Positions 10,780 through 22,209 of a stretch of DNA of 64,000 nucleotides are shown here, one piece after another. The DNA is taken from NCBI GenBank assembly GCA_900074885.1, contig FJUW01000004.1, positions 2,454,578-2,518,577 of the forward strand, read 5' to 3'. The DNA comes from Rhynchosporium graminicola (lineage: Eukaryota > Ascomycota > Leotiomycetes > Helotiales > Ploettnerulaceae). The position numbers and the translations under genes are program-made. Each line of letters begins with the position of its first letter. The first letter of the stretch is position 1. The notes under the pieces are model-generated. The model did not search any database. It saw nothing but the letters and a program-made list of their open reading frames with translations, and had not been told where the DNA came from.

Positions 10780-11798
10780 ATGCGCCTCCTACAACTATTG
10801 ACGGGTACTGCCCTTGCGTCAGTTGCCACAGCCGGCTTCGCGACTTACAAGGAGATCCGTTCGGGTTTCGACAACTGTAACATCATTCACTACGAGGAGC
10901 TTGATCGATCCGATACTCTTTTCCTATACATCCAGATCATCCACGGCCAGGATTATTCCGATGTGATTAAAGACTTCAAGACCCTTGCAAAGAATTACGG
11001 CGAGCGTGGTGTTAAGGCGATCCCAAGAGTCCGGTATGGCAAAGCGGATGGTAGCGTCACGTCGGAGCCAAACGATTTAGATGCCATCAAAGAGGATGTT
11101 GCGACCTGGGTCGGCGTCTTTTCAGAGGTCAAGGATATCATCACGATTCCGGTCATTCAAGCTGGCTTTCTGGGGGAATGGGGAGAGTGGCACGTGAGTA
11201 ATCAATTTACAACCTAATCTACAAGTATCAGTCTCTAACCATCAACAGAGCGGCCCCTTCGTTCCTGGAAAGGGAATCTATGAAACCACAGCGAACATCG
11301 CTGCCAAGAAGGCCGTCATCGAGCTCCTCCTCCCCCTCGGTATTAAGATCGCAGTTCGCTACCCCCAGGACCACTCCGTTATGGGCTATGAGTTCAATCG
11401 TCAGGTGACCATTCATAACGACTGTATCTTCAACAACGGCCCTGGCCGCGATGATGGCGGCACGTTTCCCGAGGAGGACATTGAGACATGGCGAGCTTAC
11501 CTCAAGAGGGTGGCCTCGAATAACACCTACGGTGGCGAGCCGTGCGACCAAGCGTCAGGATCTGGCTATGACTGGACCAACTACGCTGATGTGTGTGGTG
11601 ACAATGGACTCATTGCTTATATCAATGAGTTCAAGGTTGCGTATCTGAATGTAGGCTCATACTATTCGCGTTTACGTTGTTTACTGCTGACTCGTGATAT
11701 AGCCTGCAAACCCACCTGAGCTTCAGAAATTGTTCAACGATCCAGCGTGGGCATCCTGTATTGAACGTATGGGTGCTGCACTTGACAGCTACGCCTAG
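10780..11798 (+). CDS. Secreted DUF4874/DUF4832 protein, C-terminally short
   Basis: Three exons, 10780-11193, 11249-11650 and 11703-11798, give 303 residues. The start is the ATG followed by a clear signal peptide (M-R-L-L-Q-L-L...A-T-A-G, about 19 residues). The DUF4874 part ends in the family hallmark Q-A-G-F-L-G-E-W-G-E-W-H at the first exon end. The DUF4832 part follows, with N-D-C-I-F and G-G-E-P-C landmarks and a final A-Y-L-N segment. These domains usually occur together in glycoside-hydrolase-like secreted proteins of bacteria and fungi; no activity is established that I can name. Known relatives run to roughly 450 residues with a C-terminal beta-rich part, which is absent here. The protein stops soon after the position of the L-G-Y-R-L motif, which reads M-G-A-A-L. 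It may be a compact variant or a truncated gene. Confidence 0.75.
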
Positions 11799-12730
11799 TT
11801 CAAAGGGTCGGTTTCAGCATGATGTTAGAGGTTTGAAGTTTCTCTGCTGCGAAGGATGGACACTCTTCTAGACTATCGAAGAGATGAATACTTTACGCCG
11901 CAGAATCTTCCTAGCCGCGCTGTATTGTCTAAGATTACCTACCGTTGACTACTTTTGTGTCTGTGATTCTCTGTCACGTTTTGCTGCAAAGAATATACAG
12001 TGGAGTACCGAAGTTGGTAGTCAACTGTTTTACTTTCTTCAATACCCTACGTACGTATATTGCAGACTTTGGGACTCAAGGGTAGAGTTTATGGATTTCT
12101 TTAAGAGTCGGTTAGAAATGGTTGCAGCTCCTAGGCTCAGAGTTGTGCAGATCCGTTTGTCGAGGGCTTCGAGCTAGGAGCGGCCGAGGAGGAGAACACA
12201 TGTAAGCCAAAGCGCATCAATCGGTGTATATTGCTCTTTTTGAAGCTCCCTTCAAGTGCAGAATGCCGCTAAATGTTTGTGATTTCTCCTCACGATGGGA
12301 GAAAAAAATATCCTCATCCCATCATGATCATGAGACATAGCATGCTCGTTTACTTGCCTGCTCCTTTTGTCCCCTAACTTACGTATAAACGCTGCATTCA
12401 ACGACGTGTGATAGTTGAGTCAAAAGTAGGACGATTCAATCTTTCGTCGACGCCTCGTTGGAGACGGGAGTTATACAGGCACGAAGCTCCTATCATTGGC
12501 TATGCAGCATGAAAGAACCTAGAACTATGGAGGAGCGGGGCAGGTACAACAGAGCAGGCAGGGTAGGCAGGGCTGAAAGACTGGATCACGAGTGCCTAAT
12601 TCACGATCAGAGTAGATGGACCATTAAAAAGTATAAGTTGGGAGCTCCTCCTCTTTTACTTCCAAAACTTCATCCTCGCACTTATCGATTTGATCATCGG
12701 AATTCCACCAGATTTACCAATAATCCCAAC
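11799..12730. other. Intergenic region
   Basis: About 0.9 kb between the DUF4832 gene and the broken DUF4139 gene. An open plus-strand frame covers 12458-12814 but its translation shows no DUF4140 or other known sequence. The N-terminal domain expected upstream of the DUF4139 gene was not found here. Confidence 0.4.
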
Positions 12731-14020
12731 AGTATCAGACCCAATCACGTATGTCAATGGACACGAAGAAAGTCATGGCTACCGATACACCTCACAAGTT
12801 GGAATTTCGCATGAAGCACCGTGTGTAATGTATTGAAGAGACAGCGATGTCTCGTCAGCCTTGAGTGGAGCATCAGAAGCTTTGTGGAAGTCTGAGGCAG
12901 CGAGATTGACAATTGTATCACCATCCATAGAGCTTCTTCGAGATGAGGGGGTGTCAGACTGGAAGATTCTAGGTTGATGGTAATACGATAAATCTTATGG
13001 GGCCAGAAATACTCTCTCTCCCACTTGACTCGCTGCTTCTCCTTTGCAGTCTCAACCATCTGTCTCATCTTCTTCACCCGCTCCTTCGCTTTCTCCTTCC
13101 CAGCTTTCTCGTTTGCCTTCACAATCGCTTTGGCCAGCTTGATTTTCGCCTTCTCAATCTTGCGAAGCTCCTGCTGCATCTCTTGCATCGCTCCAGCAGC
13201 AGCCTCATGAATACGGTAGATCTTCTTTCGCTCCGTATGGTAAGCCTCGATCAGCTCCTCAACTCCCATGGCATGTACGCCTCCAGAAGAACGATCGAGT
13301 CACAGATGATTCATTGTTCAGCTCTCACGAGCTTGCAGCTAAACATATCACCGAGTCGAAGAATGAACAAAGTCTGAAACCTCGCTGGCAGCTGTTCGGT
13401 TGTGACAATTCAGGGAGAAATGCCTACCTCGCGGACCAGGAACAGCAATTGCCATAAAGGAAGGTTTGCGCTCACAGCACGCGCAAGTCTTGATGTCCCA
13501 AAACGAGCCTAGAGCAATGATGAGCCAACCTATGCCGCTGGTCATCGGCAATTCTCAAGCGTCTCGTCCACCTACGCATGCTGCTAGAAGATATCACAGC
13601 AGCGAAGAACGATATGGTGCTGTAAGATGCAAGAAGAAGCCTCGAGAAGAAATAGACGCTCGTGCCGCCTACGACGATCACGGCTCATCCGATGATGGAT
13701 TCGGTATAATGGACGACGAACCATGTGCGCCTCAATCACTCACTTTTGAAGAAGGTGCTTGGGAAGAGACAGGTATGACGACCACCTACGATGTTCCAGG
13801 TACGAAGACGCTCCCGCCGAATAACTCGACCATCAAGCACAAGATCGCCAAGATCGACTTCAAGAAGGTGGTATTCTCTCATATGGTCATCGGCAAGCTT
13901 CGCCAAGTTGCTTTCCTCAAAGCTCGACTCCGCAACAACTCGAAGATCACCCTGCTGAAAGGACCGTTGGGATTGACTCTCGACGGATCGTTTCTAGGCC
14001 AAGCCGTATTTTCTTCGTAA
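12731..14020. pseudogene. DUF4139 (mucoidy inhibitor A-like) gene broken by an internal inversion
   Basis: Pieces of one gene lie on both strands. The minus strand from 13269 to about 12778 encodes the coiled-coil middle (V-E-E-L-I-E-A-Y..., then the family hallmark F-W-P-H-K-I-Y-R) and a strand like L-S-L-Q-Y-I-T-H-G-A-S that opens DUF4139. The plus strand from 13266 continues it: P-W-H-V-R-L, S-S-H-E-L-A-A-K, then after a stop and frame change at 13455-13465 S-L-T-F-E-E-G, T-T-T-Y-D-V-P-G and A-F-L-K-A-R-L-R-N, with G-L-T-L-D-G-S-F-L-G near the end at 14020. Flipping 12778-13266 between the CATG copies at 12774-12777 and 13267-13270 restores one order and frame across both junctions. The joined frame still has a TAG, lacks ~40 family residues, and ends early. 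The N-terminal DUF4140 domain is missing. It is almost surely non-functional. Confidence 0.85.
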
Positions 14021-15213
14021 TTTCCTTTCTGTCTTGCTAATTCTTCGCATCCTTCGTTAACATTCGCTCCTCAGTCTGGAGATAAGCAGCTCAGCGCTCT
14101 AGCTTTTTTGCAGAGTAACTCATCCAGACGACTACACAGAGAACGCCATGCTTTAATCAGATAGTCAACTATTGTTGCGTATCAACTTCATCAGACACCT
14201 ATCTCAATCCATCCTCTACTTTCGCTTTCTTGACATAAATTGACCTGCATTCTTGATCAGAGTAGACAGCGATACATTATACCGTGCCGCTTCTGTTGCG
14301 ATGCATGTATTGTACATTTTGCGCCACCAAATCGCAAAAGACTAAATAGTCTATTTTGCTACACCAGTGTATGCCAGTGCGTGGATATTGGTATGTTGAA
14401 GGAGATTGGGCTTACCTACACATGGGTTTGCAATCCGTTTTCGCTGGCAAGTATGTGAGGATGATGAGGACTAGGCGGCGGAAATGGTGGATATCACGAA
14501 TGTTGCGTTCAGGAGGTGAGATGACGATATACCGTAACAAATATATCAAAAGCGTGTTTCCTGGGCTTGATGTACTCTGCTAAGTTACTCAAAGACTATT
14601 AATGGATGTTTGACGCCAACAAGATCTGATTCGAGTGCTAGTCGTTCAATCCTCTCTAGTGAATCTCATTTGTATGCTAGCAGCAGTATCCTCCAATGAA
14701 GTTCCTCTCTGTGTTGGGTAGAGAAATGAGAGTCTGGTGAATGGGCGCCGGGAGAAAAGTTAGCCGATCAGGAAGGAAGGTGCTGGGAGAGAGCGCGCCA
14801 GTCGTTTCCCTTCCTGTCTTCTCTATCAACCTCGACCTTCCACTTCAACCTTCAACCTTCAACCTTCAACCTTCAACCTTCAACCTTCAACCTTTCTTCG
14901 ACACACTCTCACATATTTCATTGTCTGCGCCTGACTCCCATTCGAGAAACCCGATACATGCTCCTTCTCAACAGCATGAAGACCCGTGACTCTGTTGGGC
15001 ACTTTTTTTGTTGACTTCTTTCTGCTTTGGGAGATTGGCGTTGTTGTGGTTCGAGAGCGCGACACCTTTTGTGGAAGGGTCACGACGCGTGACGACGACC
15101 TCCTTCTTGACTGCGAGATCGGAAGTTTTTTGTTCTCCCAAGAATTCTTCACCTTCATTCAAGCTTCATCATCAACGTCACTGCTCTCCCCAATTGCAGA
15201 ACACAAAATTACC
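14021..15213. other. Intergenic region and 5' leader of the zinc-finger gene
   Basis: About 1.2 kb. A heptamer array lies at 14843-14891, followed by pyrimidine-rich sequence. The frame of the zinc-finger gene is open back to 14986, but these extra 76 residues are Phe/Leu-rich and unlike the rest, so I treat them as leader. Confidence 0.45.
14843..14891 (+). repeat. (CTTCAAC)7 minisatellite
   Basis: Seven perfect tandem copies of CTTCAAC, about 320 bp upstream of the zinc-finger start codon, in a pyrimidine-rich stretch that is probably transcribed leader or core promoter. The array is the kind that changes copy number between strains. Confidence 0.9.
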
Positions 15214-17487
15214 ATGGATCATTGGTGCTTCGACTGTGGGGCGGGATTTGCCAGTTTCCAAGCTGTCAGTTCGCATTGCCGTGCCAAAAGACACCGAGTT
15301 GGTGTTGAGTGTGATGACCCAGATTGTGAAGATCTTTTCATTGACGAAGACACTGCGCAAGTTCATTACGACGAGGAACACCGTATCTGGTGCTACTCTT
15401 GCGACGAGACATTCTCCAGCGAAGATGAGTTGGACTGTCATGACCGGGTCTACCACAACTTTCCATGTTATACCTGCGACAAGATGTTCCGATCAGATGC
15501 AGCCTTGGATCAGCATAACGATGCGAAGCATCACAATTATTGCGAAGCCTGTGAAGAATGGTTCTTCTCGGAGGCCTCGTGGAGCACACACTTGGACACT
15601 GCGCACAGCTTCGTATGCCCTGAGTGTCCAGAGAGAAGTTCATACAGAACCGCTTCCGCCCTACAAGCCCATCAAGACTCACCAGCACACTCCTTTGAAT
15701 GTGGGAAATGCGAACGGAAGTTTCGAACGACCCAAGGTTTGACTCAGCATATAAATTCAGCTCACTTTGTCTGCAGCAAGTGCAATGTTCACTTCGGTAC
15801 CGTAGCTGAGCTCACAGATCATACCACTATCACACACGTCTTTGCTTGCAACTCGTGTGACATGAAATTCGATACCACGTCCAAGAGAAATGCCCACGTG
15901 TCGAGTGCTCACGTTGTGAGATGCAACTTGTGCAAGGAAACCTTCAAAACTGAAGAGACGAGGCGAGTACATATCGACACGAAGCACAAGTTCCCATGTA
16001 CGGGATGCTCACTTGTTTTCGGCTCGACCGAAGAACTGGCTAAACACGTTTCTGATAAGCATGTCTTCTGTTGCGAACATTGCCCGAAATCTTTCTTTTC
16101 CCAGCAACTTCTCGAAGCTCACATCTCCACGAGCCACAAAATAATGTGCAAGAAGTGCTTCAAAACATTCGCATCTCATAAAAACCACGCTGAACACTTG
16201 GAGAAGGAACATGTCATCCCTTGTAAGATCTGCAAAGAGATTCTCTTAAGCGCCGAAGATCAATTGAAGCATACAGCTGTCCGCCACGGATACTCCTGCT
16301 GCTCATGTGTAGAGTCGTTCGCTACCAAATTGGAGTTGACCGCTCATCGGACAAACACTCATGGAATCGAATGCCACGAATGCGATCAGAGGTTTATGTC
16401 CCCATCGACTTTCGCAAAGCACTTCATGGAGGCTCATATGCACAAATGCACGATCTGTAAGGCCTATTTTGACAACAAGGATACCTTCAAGGAGCACACC
16501 GCGTCCGCCCATGAGAATAAGCCGGCATTGATATGTGGATTGTGCAAGGATGGCGCGTTCCCCAATATTGCTGCACATGAGAAACATACTGCGGAGTTAC
16601 ATAGTGCTCAGTCAGAGCCAGATTCAATCTTCTACGAAAGCTTTGAGGGTTTCAGTCCGGAGAAGGAATCCGAGATATCCAAACAGGACGGGTTGCTCAA
16701 TCAGGAGAATCTGAGTCCTAATGGCACCCAGAACTCAAAACCAGCATCACACACCAAAGAACCTTTCGAAATCAAGTATCCCCCCATGCTAAAGGAACCA
16801 CTTCCCCCGCAATGCACGTCGTGCCCGAATAAACTGTTCCTCTCTCAAGCTACGCTCGAAAAACACTTTATCGAATCGCATGCTGATAATATCAAGCAAT
16901 CATGCCATCTTTGTTACAATCTGAACTTCGATTCCAGCTCTGCTCGCTTGAAGCACCATGCCGACGACCACAGTTTCAAGTGCCCGTACTGCATCGCCCA
17001 ATTCGAGAGGTCGCATTTACTCGTCAGCCATATTGACGATTCCCACACGTACCGTTGTACGTACACGAGATGTGGTGGTCTCCCTTTCACTTCTGCAAAG
17101 GAGATGGACAAGCATATCAAGACTCATGAGATGCTGGATAAAGGGATTACTGAGAAAGAAAATAAATTGACTCATATCTCAAACAATGAAAGTGGTCCAG
17201 CTACCGCCACTACCAAGCCTTCTACGTCATCCTGCTCGCCACCAAATTGTAAGGCTTGTTTGACCTATCACACACACCACGGAACCATTTACAGCTGCAA
17301 GGAATGCGAAGGCGCGGATTTCTTAAGTCCAGAGGACCTGAATCGTCACATCAAGCATTCGCCATTCCACGGAAAGCCGAAATATGATTGTACGGAATGC
17401 TTGATGGAGTTCGCGGATCAAATCAAGCTGCTTTTACATATCGAATCGAAGCCACATAAGACGAAGTGGGTGTTGTCTATGCTTTAA
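15214..17487 (+). CDS. C2H2 zinc-finger protein with 24 closely packed fingers
   Basis: Single exon, 757 residues. I chose the ATG at 15214 because the first finger begins four residues later. I count 24 C2H2 or C2H2-like units, mostly C-x2-C-x12-H-x4-H, spread from the N-terminus to the last residues. Fingers 3 to 17 follow one another with linkers of only about three residues, instead of the seven-residue TGEKP-type linker of classical DNA-binding arrays. A Ser/Glu-rich gap of about 70 residues separates finger 18 from finger 19, and another of about 50 precedes finger 23. Proteins of this kind are common in filamentous fungi and mostly uncharacterised. A role in nucleic-acid or protein binding is expected from the fold; regulation of particular genes cannot be read from the sequence. 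No acidic activation domain is obvious. Confidence 0.85.
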   Translation: MDHWCFDCGAGFASFQAVSSHCRAKRHRVGVECDDPDCEDLFIDEDTAQVHYDEEHRIWCYSCDETFSSEDELDCHDRVYHNFPCYTCDKMFRSDAALDQHNDAKHHNYCEACEEWFFSEASWSTHLDTAHSFVCPECPERSSYRTASALQAHQDSPAHSFECGKCERKFRTTQGLTQHINSAHFVCSKCNVHFGTVAELTDHTTITHVFACNSCDMKFDTTSKRNAHVSSAHVVRCNLCKETFKTEETRRVHIDTKHKFPCTGCSLVFGSTEELAKHVSDKHVFCCEHCPKSFFSQQLLEAHISTSHKIMCKKCFKTFASHKNHAEHLEKEHVIPCKICKEILLSAEDQLKHTAVRHGYSCCSCVESFATKLELTAHRTNTHGIECHECDQRFMSPSTFAKHFMEAHMHKCTICKAYFDNKDTFKEHTASAHENKPALICGLCKDGAFPNIAAHEKHTAELHSAQSEPDSIFYESFEGFSPEKESEISKQDGLLNQENLSPNGTQNSKPASHTKEPFEIKYPPMLKEPLPPQCTSCPNKLFLSQATLEKHFIESHADNIKQSCHLCYNLNFDSSSARLKHHADDHSFKCPYCIAQFERSHLLVSHIDDSHTYRCTYTRCGGLPFTSAKEMDKHIKTHEMLDKGITEKENKLTHISNNESGPATATTKPSTSSCSPPNCKACLTYHTHHGTIYSCKECEGADFLSPEDLNRHIKHSPFHGKPKYDCTECLMEFADQIKLLLHIESKPHKTKWVLSML

Positions 17488-19731
17488 CACACTGTATTGC
17501 TGCGTTTGGGATGAGTTCAAGGGAGGATTAGATATGTCTACTTACTTGTTATGATACTTGTTTGAAATATGTATGATGTTGGACTACATACTTTGCTTGC
17601 AGATGGGTAGATCGATATGGAAAACGATTGTTGATGGATATGAAGGATTACGAGATACGGAATGGCATTTTGCTCTCATGTCAACATCATTGCACAATGA
17701 AGACTCAGGAAGGTGAGCTTGTATGTAGTATTAAAATCAATGACATTAATTGCAACACTAAATCGCTGCTTAGTTGTCGAATTCCATGTCTTTCTTAATA
17801 TGACGAACTTCAAATTTACAAAATTGACGATAAATTTTCTGGGGTTTCTACACCTCACCTCTCCTTTCCACCTTTCCATTGGCTTGGCGATCCTTTGATC
17901 TGACTACGTCCTCCTAGGCTAGGTACTGCTCGCTTGCCCTTTCATGTCACTTCCTCACATTCCCTTTCAGCGCTCCCCACCCCGATCCCTCCTTTCCCTT
18001 CCTTCTTTTTACTTGTATAGTCTACCCCCATACTATATCTTCCCTAACCTCACTTTTATCTCACCACTCTCCTTTCCCCTTCATCTTCCCTTCGTTCCCT
18101 CCCCTTATCATCTACCCTACTGTCTGCACATCCCTCCCCCCTTTTCACCCCCTCAGTCTCAAACAAAATTCTTATCATACTAGATTTTTCGTCATTCATA
18201 GCCTCCACCCCGAGTCTCCTTCTACAAGAAAGTGTCCAATCTTACAGCTCCGCCGCTTAGAGAGCTACAGCATGAAAAAATGTCTCGAGGCAAAGTCCTC
18301 GGGACTGCCAAGAATTCTGGACTTTCAAGCGTGTTTTGTATGTTTGGTGCTGGGTCTGGGGCGGAGAGGTCTTCGGTATGACTTCATACTGAGTCTGAGA
18401 GGTGGAATAGATTGTTTTGAGCCGCCTGGAACTCTGGAGGTGGCTCGAAATGAGTTCTGATATTAGCTCTGAGAGGTTGGACTGCATAAGCGAGGAACTC
18501 TAGACTTTGAAGCCTGTGTATGGATGTTGTCCTGAGTTTCGGGTTGAAGGGCCTGTGAACTAGAAGCTGTTACGAGTTCAGGATGGGCGCAATTCTGGAA
18601 ACCCCAGGCTGTAGGCAAGACAAGTTGCCTAAGACCACGGTCCGTCTCTCCCGACTACCGTTTGCCACAAAACGCCTCGATGTCGGTCTTCTACCTGTGG
18701 AAATCCAAAACTCATCTAGCACCAACTGGTACAGCTATCGGCTCACCTCACGGTGCCTCAATTCCCTCACTCCCTCTAAAACATCCTCGCAAACGAGCTG
18801 CTACCAATTGAACACCTACTGCATTCTACGAGATCAACGCGGGCCCAGCTCTCCCTGACTCCAAAAATCATCACTCAGTACGAGGCGAAACGGTTCGGGC
18901 TGATGGCAATTCATTCTCAGCGATATCATACAAAGCCACCTGGATCGAGGCGCTAATGAGTCGTTCTTTACCATGTTCTACCTGGCCAGCTCGAACGCTT
19001 TCGATCCTAGCACATTCGCTTTCGCGTGATACCTCTGTGAACCCTGGGATCTATCTGTGTCTCTCATAGTCTCTCACATGGAAAATCATCCAGGAGACGC
19101 AGTGGATCATAGCTGAACCTTAGCACGTGGTACAGGATACGGAAGCTACCTCACCACCTGCTTCCACGGCAGCTTCGGTCATGTCGATAGTAAGGGGAGA
19201 ATTGACCGCCAAAGATGGGGGGATCTCACGATCAAAAACAGCTGAAGGAGCATGTAACAGAAGAGACAGAAGTGGACAGATGATAGGAAGAGTAGCCGAG
19301 TGTGGCAGAGGAGTCGACGAGGGATAGGAAATAACCTTACAATTTATGGCACGTCTGTTTGAGAACACTGGGGCTGGTTAAGATGTTTAAGCGAGTTTGA
19401 GGCTGGGATGAAAGAGATAAGTAACGTCTAAACCAATAAATTGATCTTCGCTTTGAGGGCGCCCCTTCCTTCCTGAATTTGCGTAACTTATGTGAAGAAC
19501 CTCTTCTAAGACTGGGTGGAGTATCACAGGGCATTGCATTTAGTGTATGGCTAGTATGACCTTGAAGCATCTGACATGGAGATTATGCTATAGTAGCAGT
19601 ACGCGCAGAGGTGGCGGAGATGAATGGCTTCATATCAAAGCTACCTCACACAGATGTTAAGTATACATTCATGACTCTCGTACCTGAACTCGTCGTGCCA
19701 TCATTCCAACTTCTTGCCAAACAACGCAGAA
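17488..19731. other. Intergenic region
   Basis: About 2.2 kb between convergent gene ends. A pyrimidine-rich block lies at roughly 17940-18180. Short frames in 18580-18960 show no recognised domain. I see no tRNA or transposon sequence. Confidence 0.4.
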
Positions 19732-21742
19732 TCATGCTGCCGAGACTGCACATCCTCGATTAGGGTACTGCGTCTCATCCAGCCAATTCTCCCAGTATTT
19801 CAAACCCTCAACACCTTCTTCCCTACACAGAACTCCCCTTTCCTCGGCCATCTCTAGCTCTTCCTCCGCGACTCCAATACTCCAGCCAAATCTCTCAGCA
19901 GCATCCTGCGCTGTGACTCCTCGCCCATAAATCTTCCAGTCCCAGGCGAGGTCCTTATCAGGTGGGAAGACGTGAAGGTCCGCCAGCCAGGCCATGAGAG
20001 TGCGAATCGTCTTCTCGTCCGTCCTATCACTACCCTGCACCACCAAAACACCGGATTTGAATTGTCGGAGGCGGACGGGGAGGCGGAGTTTTTCCCACAT
20101 CCTCGCGGCTTTCTCGAAATCGAGTGGGGAAACGAGTTCGATACCATTACGGGCGCGGTTGAATACTGCCCATAAATCAACGAGGGAGATGATACCTCCT
20201 GCTTTCCTCAAAATGCCACGCGCATCGTCGGTAAGGAACTCAGCCAGGTTCCGGGAGAGTTCGGAGATGTAAAGTGTTTGAGAGGAATTGGATGGACCAA
20301 GCATGTCTTTCGTTGTCACCAATCCTAGAGCATTTGCCACAGCGTTTGTTTCGGCGCCACTGGACCCATTGAGGGAGAATGATTCGGCGAGCGCGACGAT
20401 CTCTTTTGCGGATGCCATTAGGGCTTCGAGGTCTTCGAAGGCGTTGCCTATTACTAGCTCGTTGTTTCTGCGGAGCTCGAGACGTCGTTGTTCGAGACCT
20501 GCGATGCCTACCGTCTTTACTCTCTCGGGATTCGGTGTGGAGTTTCCTGAGCTGGAGGTTGCCTTCGTCTGTTCCGCAGCTGTAGGGACGGGCGGTGCAC
20601 CTTGGAGAAGCCATTTTCGCTGTTGGAGGGAGGTCTTTAATCGTTCGGCGAAGATGGGACCGCCGCCAGCGCGAAATGAGAGTTTGATACTCTCTACGTT
20701 CTCGGTGCTTAGTATGGGTGGGTGTTGTAGGAGTGGACCAGGAGATTCGTTGCGGATGGGAGTCTTGTCGAGGTCTGTTGGGATATCTTGGGATAGCAGG
20801 GGCGCTCCGCACAGCTCGCAGGATAGCAAAGAGGGATGATTTTCGAAGGTGCAGCGGGGACAGATGAATGATGGACCTTTTGCGCTTTGAGCTGACTGGA
20901 GCTGATCGGAGCTCGTTTGGCTATTGGGATAGATATCTGAATATGGTCGAGCATCCGGTCTGCCCCGCAGAGGAATCGGAGCCCTAACAGGTATTGGAGA
21001 AGCCGCAGGTCTATTCGTTGCATTTGAGATAGCTGCTTTCATCACCAATGCAAACGTCGGTTTTATACCACAAGCCAGGCATGGTGCAAGGGTTGTCCTT
21101 TCATTGGCAGTGTGTGGATCGAAATTTGAAGGAACAGGATTGGAAAAGGAGCATATTGTACAGATCCATGTTGCTATGCTCGCGGGCGATAGTTCGGGAG
21201 CCGGCAGATGGAAGGGACTATTTGTGGGGGCTGGCGAGGAGGTTGCACTCCTAGATGCTTGACTGAGGTTTGAAACGGATCGATTATGGATGGAGGATCG
21301 TTTGATGGGCTTTGGGACAAGTGTGACCTTTGGAGAGGATTTCAAGAAGCCGCCCTTATTTTCTTAGCAAGTGTAACGTTGGCTGGGGATAAAGACTCAC
21401 TTACATAGAAGTCATAACGTTCGACATCCTTCAAATCGATAGCCGTAGAGTTCTTTCGTGGATCTCCATTATCCACGTAACATATTCGATGGGATGTCAG
21501 ATAGACCTGGCCATTCTGGTGATCAGGGATTTTGAATTTCCTGCATTTATGTATCCCGGTTAGTTTGACTCTTTGTCATTTTATGCAGCAAGCTGTGTGG
21601 TGGGTGGGCTATCTCCATCTGCTCCTCCATGGTCAACATACCCCTCATACATTCCAACATTGTCCTGGACAAACAATAAGACCTCATCTGGCAGGTAGGA
21701 TGGCCGCAATGCAGTTGTAAGGTCTATGTGTTTTAGAAACAT
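19732..21742 (-). CDS. VPS36: Vps36, ESCRT-II subunit
   Basis: Three exons (21642-21742, 21405-21540, 19732-21354) give 619 residues. ESCRT-II sorts ubiquitinated membrane proteins into multivesicular bodies at the endosome; Vps36 binds phosphoinositide and ubiquitin through its N-terminal GLUE domain. The N-terminus reads M-F-L-K-H-I-D-L-T-T-A-L-R-P, continues with T-S-H-R-I-C-Y-V-D and G-F-L-K-S-S-P-K, as in fungal Vps36. Two NZF zinc fingers interrupt GLUE, C-x2-C...C-x2-C near residues 140-170 and again near 235-255, as in yeast. The C-terminal ~300 residues form the EAP30/winged-helix part (G-I-A-G-L-E-Q-R-R onward). Intron 2 (GTAAGT donor at 21404) seems to end in AAG at 21357-21355, the only in-phase acceptor I can find. 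It shares a 467-bp divergent promoter region with the SAC3/GANP gene. Confidence 0.93.
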
Positions 21743-22209
21743 CCGGCCCTGCCAGTCCTGCGCCTTTCCTTTCAAAGGGAAACAGAGGTGGGCGTGTGAG
21801 GGTATAATAAACCGTCGACATTGGCAGTACAAACAATGGTGGAGGGGTAGGATGCCTATCCTGATAGTTGTAGTGGCATTGATCGTCTGCTGGTTTATAA
21901 GTATCATCTCTACTGCAGCTTACGTAAACATTTCGATTCATCTAAGATACAAAAGCCTCACGTGACTAGCACATCTCAGAACGCTAAAGCGGTTGGATAG
22001 ACGTAGGCGACGTTCGAATTCACCGCCAGTACCGCCGGCGACCAACTCATACCTCCTCTTTCAATTACGACCCTTTCCCTGCCCTTGACAAGTAAATCTC
22101 TCCCTTTCAACCACCAGCAAACATCCCAAGAATAAATTATCACCGTTCCCAAATTTGCGATCCTGTAAATCGCATCACTAACACAGCTACATTCCACGTA
22201 CATTCCTGC
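21743..22209. promoter_or_regulatory. Divergent promoter region VPS36 / SAC3-GANP gene
   Basis: 467 bp between two divergent start codons, too short for another gene. It must hold both promoters and both leaders, so the two housekeeping genes may be co-expressed. No distinctive motif stands out. Confidence 0.5.

Noticed and set aside
12997..13377. 126-codon Leu-rich plus-strand frame
   Set aside because: Antisense to the coiled-coil part of the broken DUF4139 gene.
14986..15213. 76-residue N-terminal extension of the zinc-finger protein
   Set aside because: Phe/Leu/Val-rich and unlike the rest; the ATG at 15214 lies right before the first finger and has a good context.
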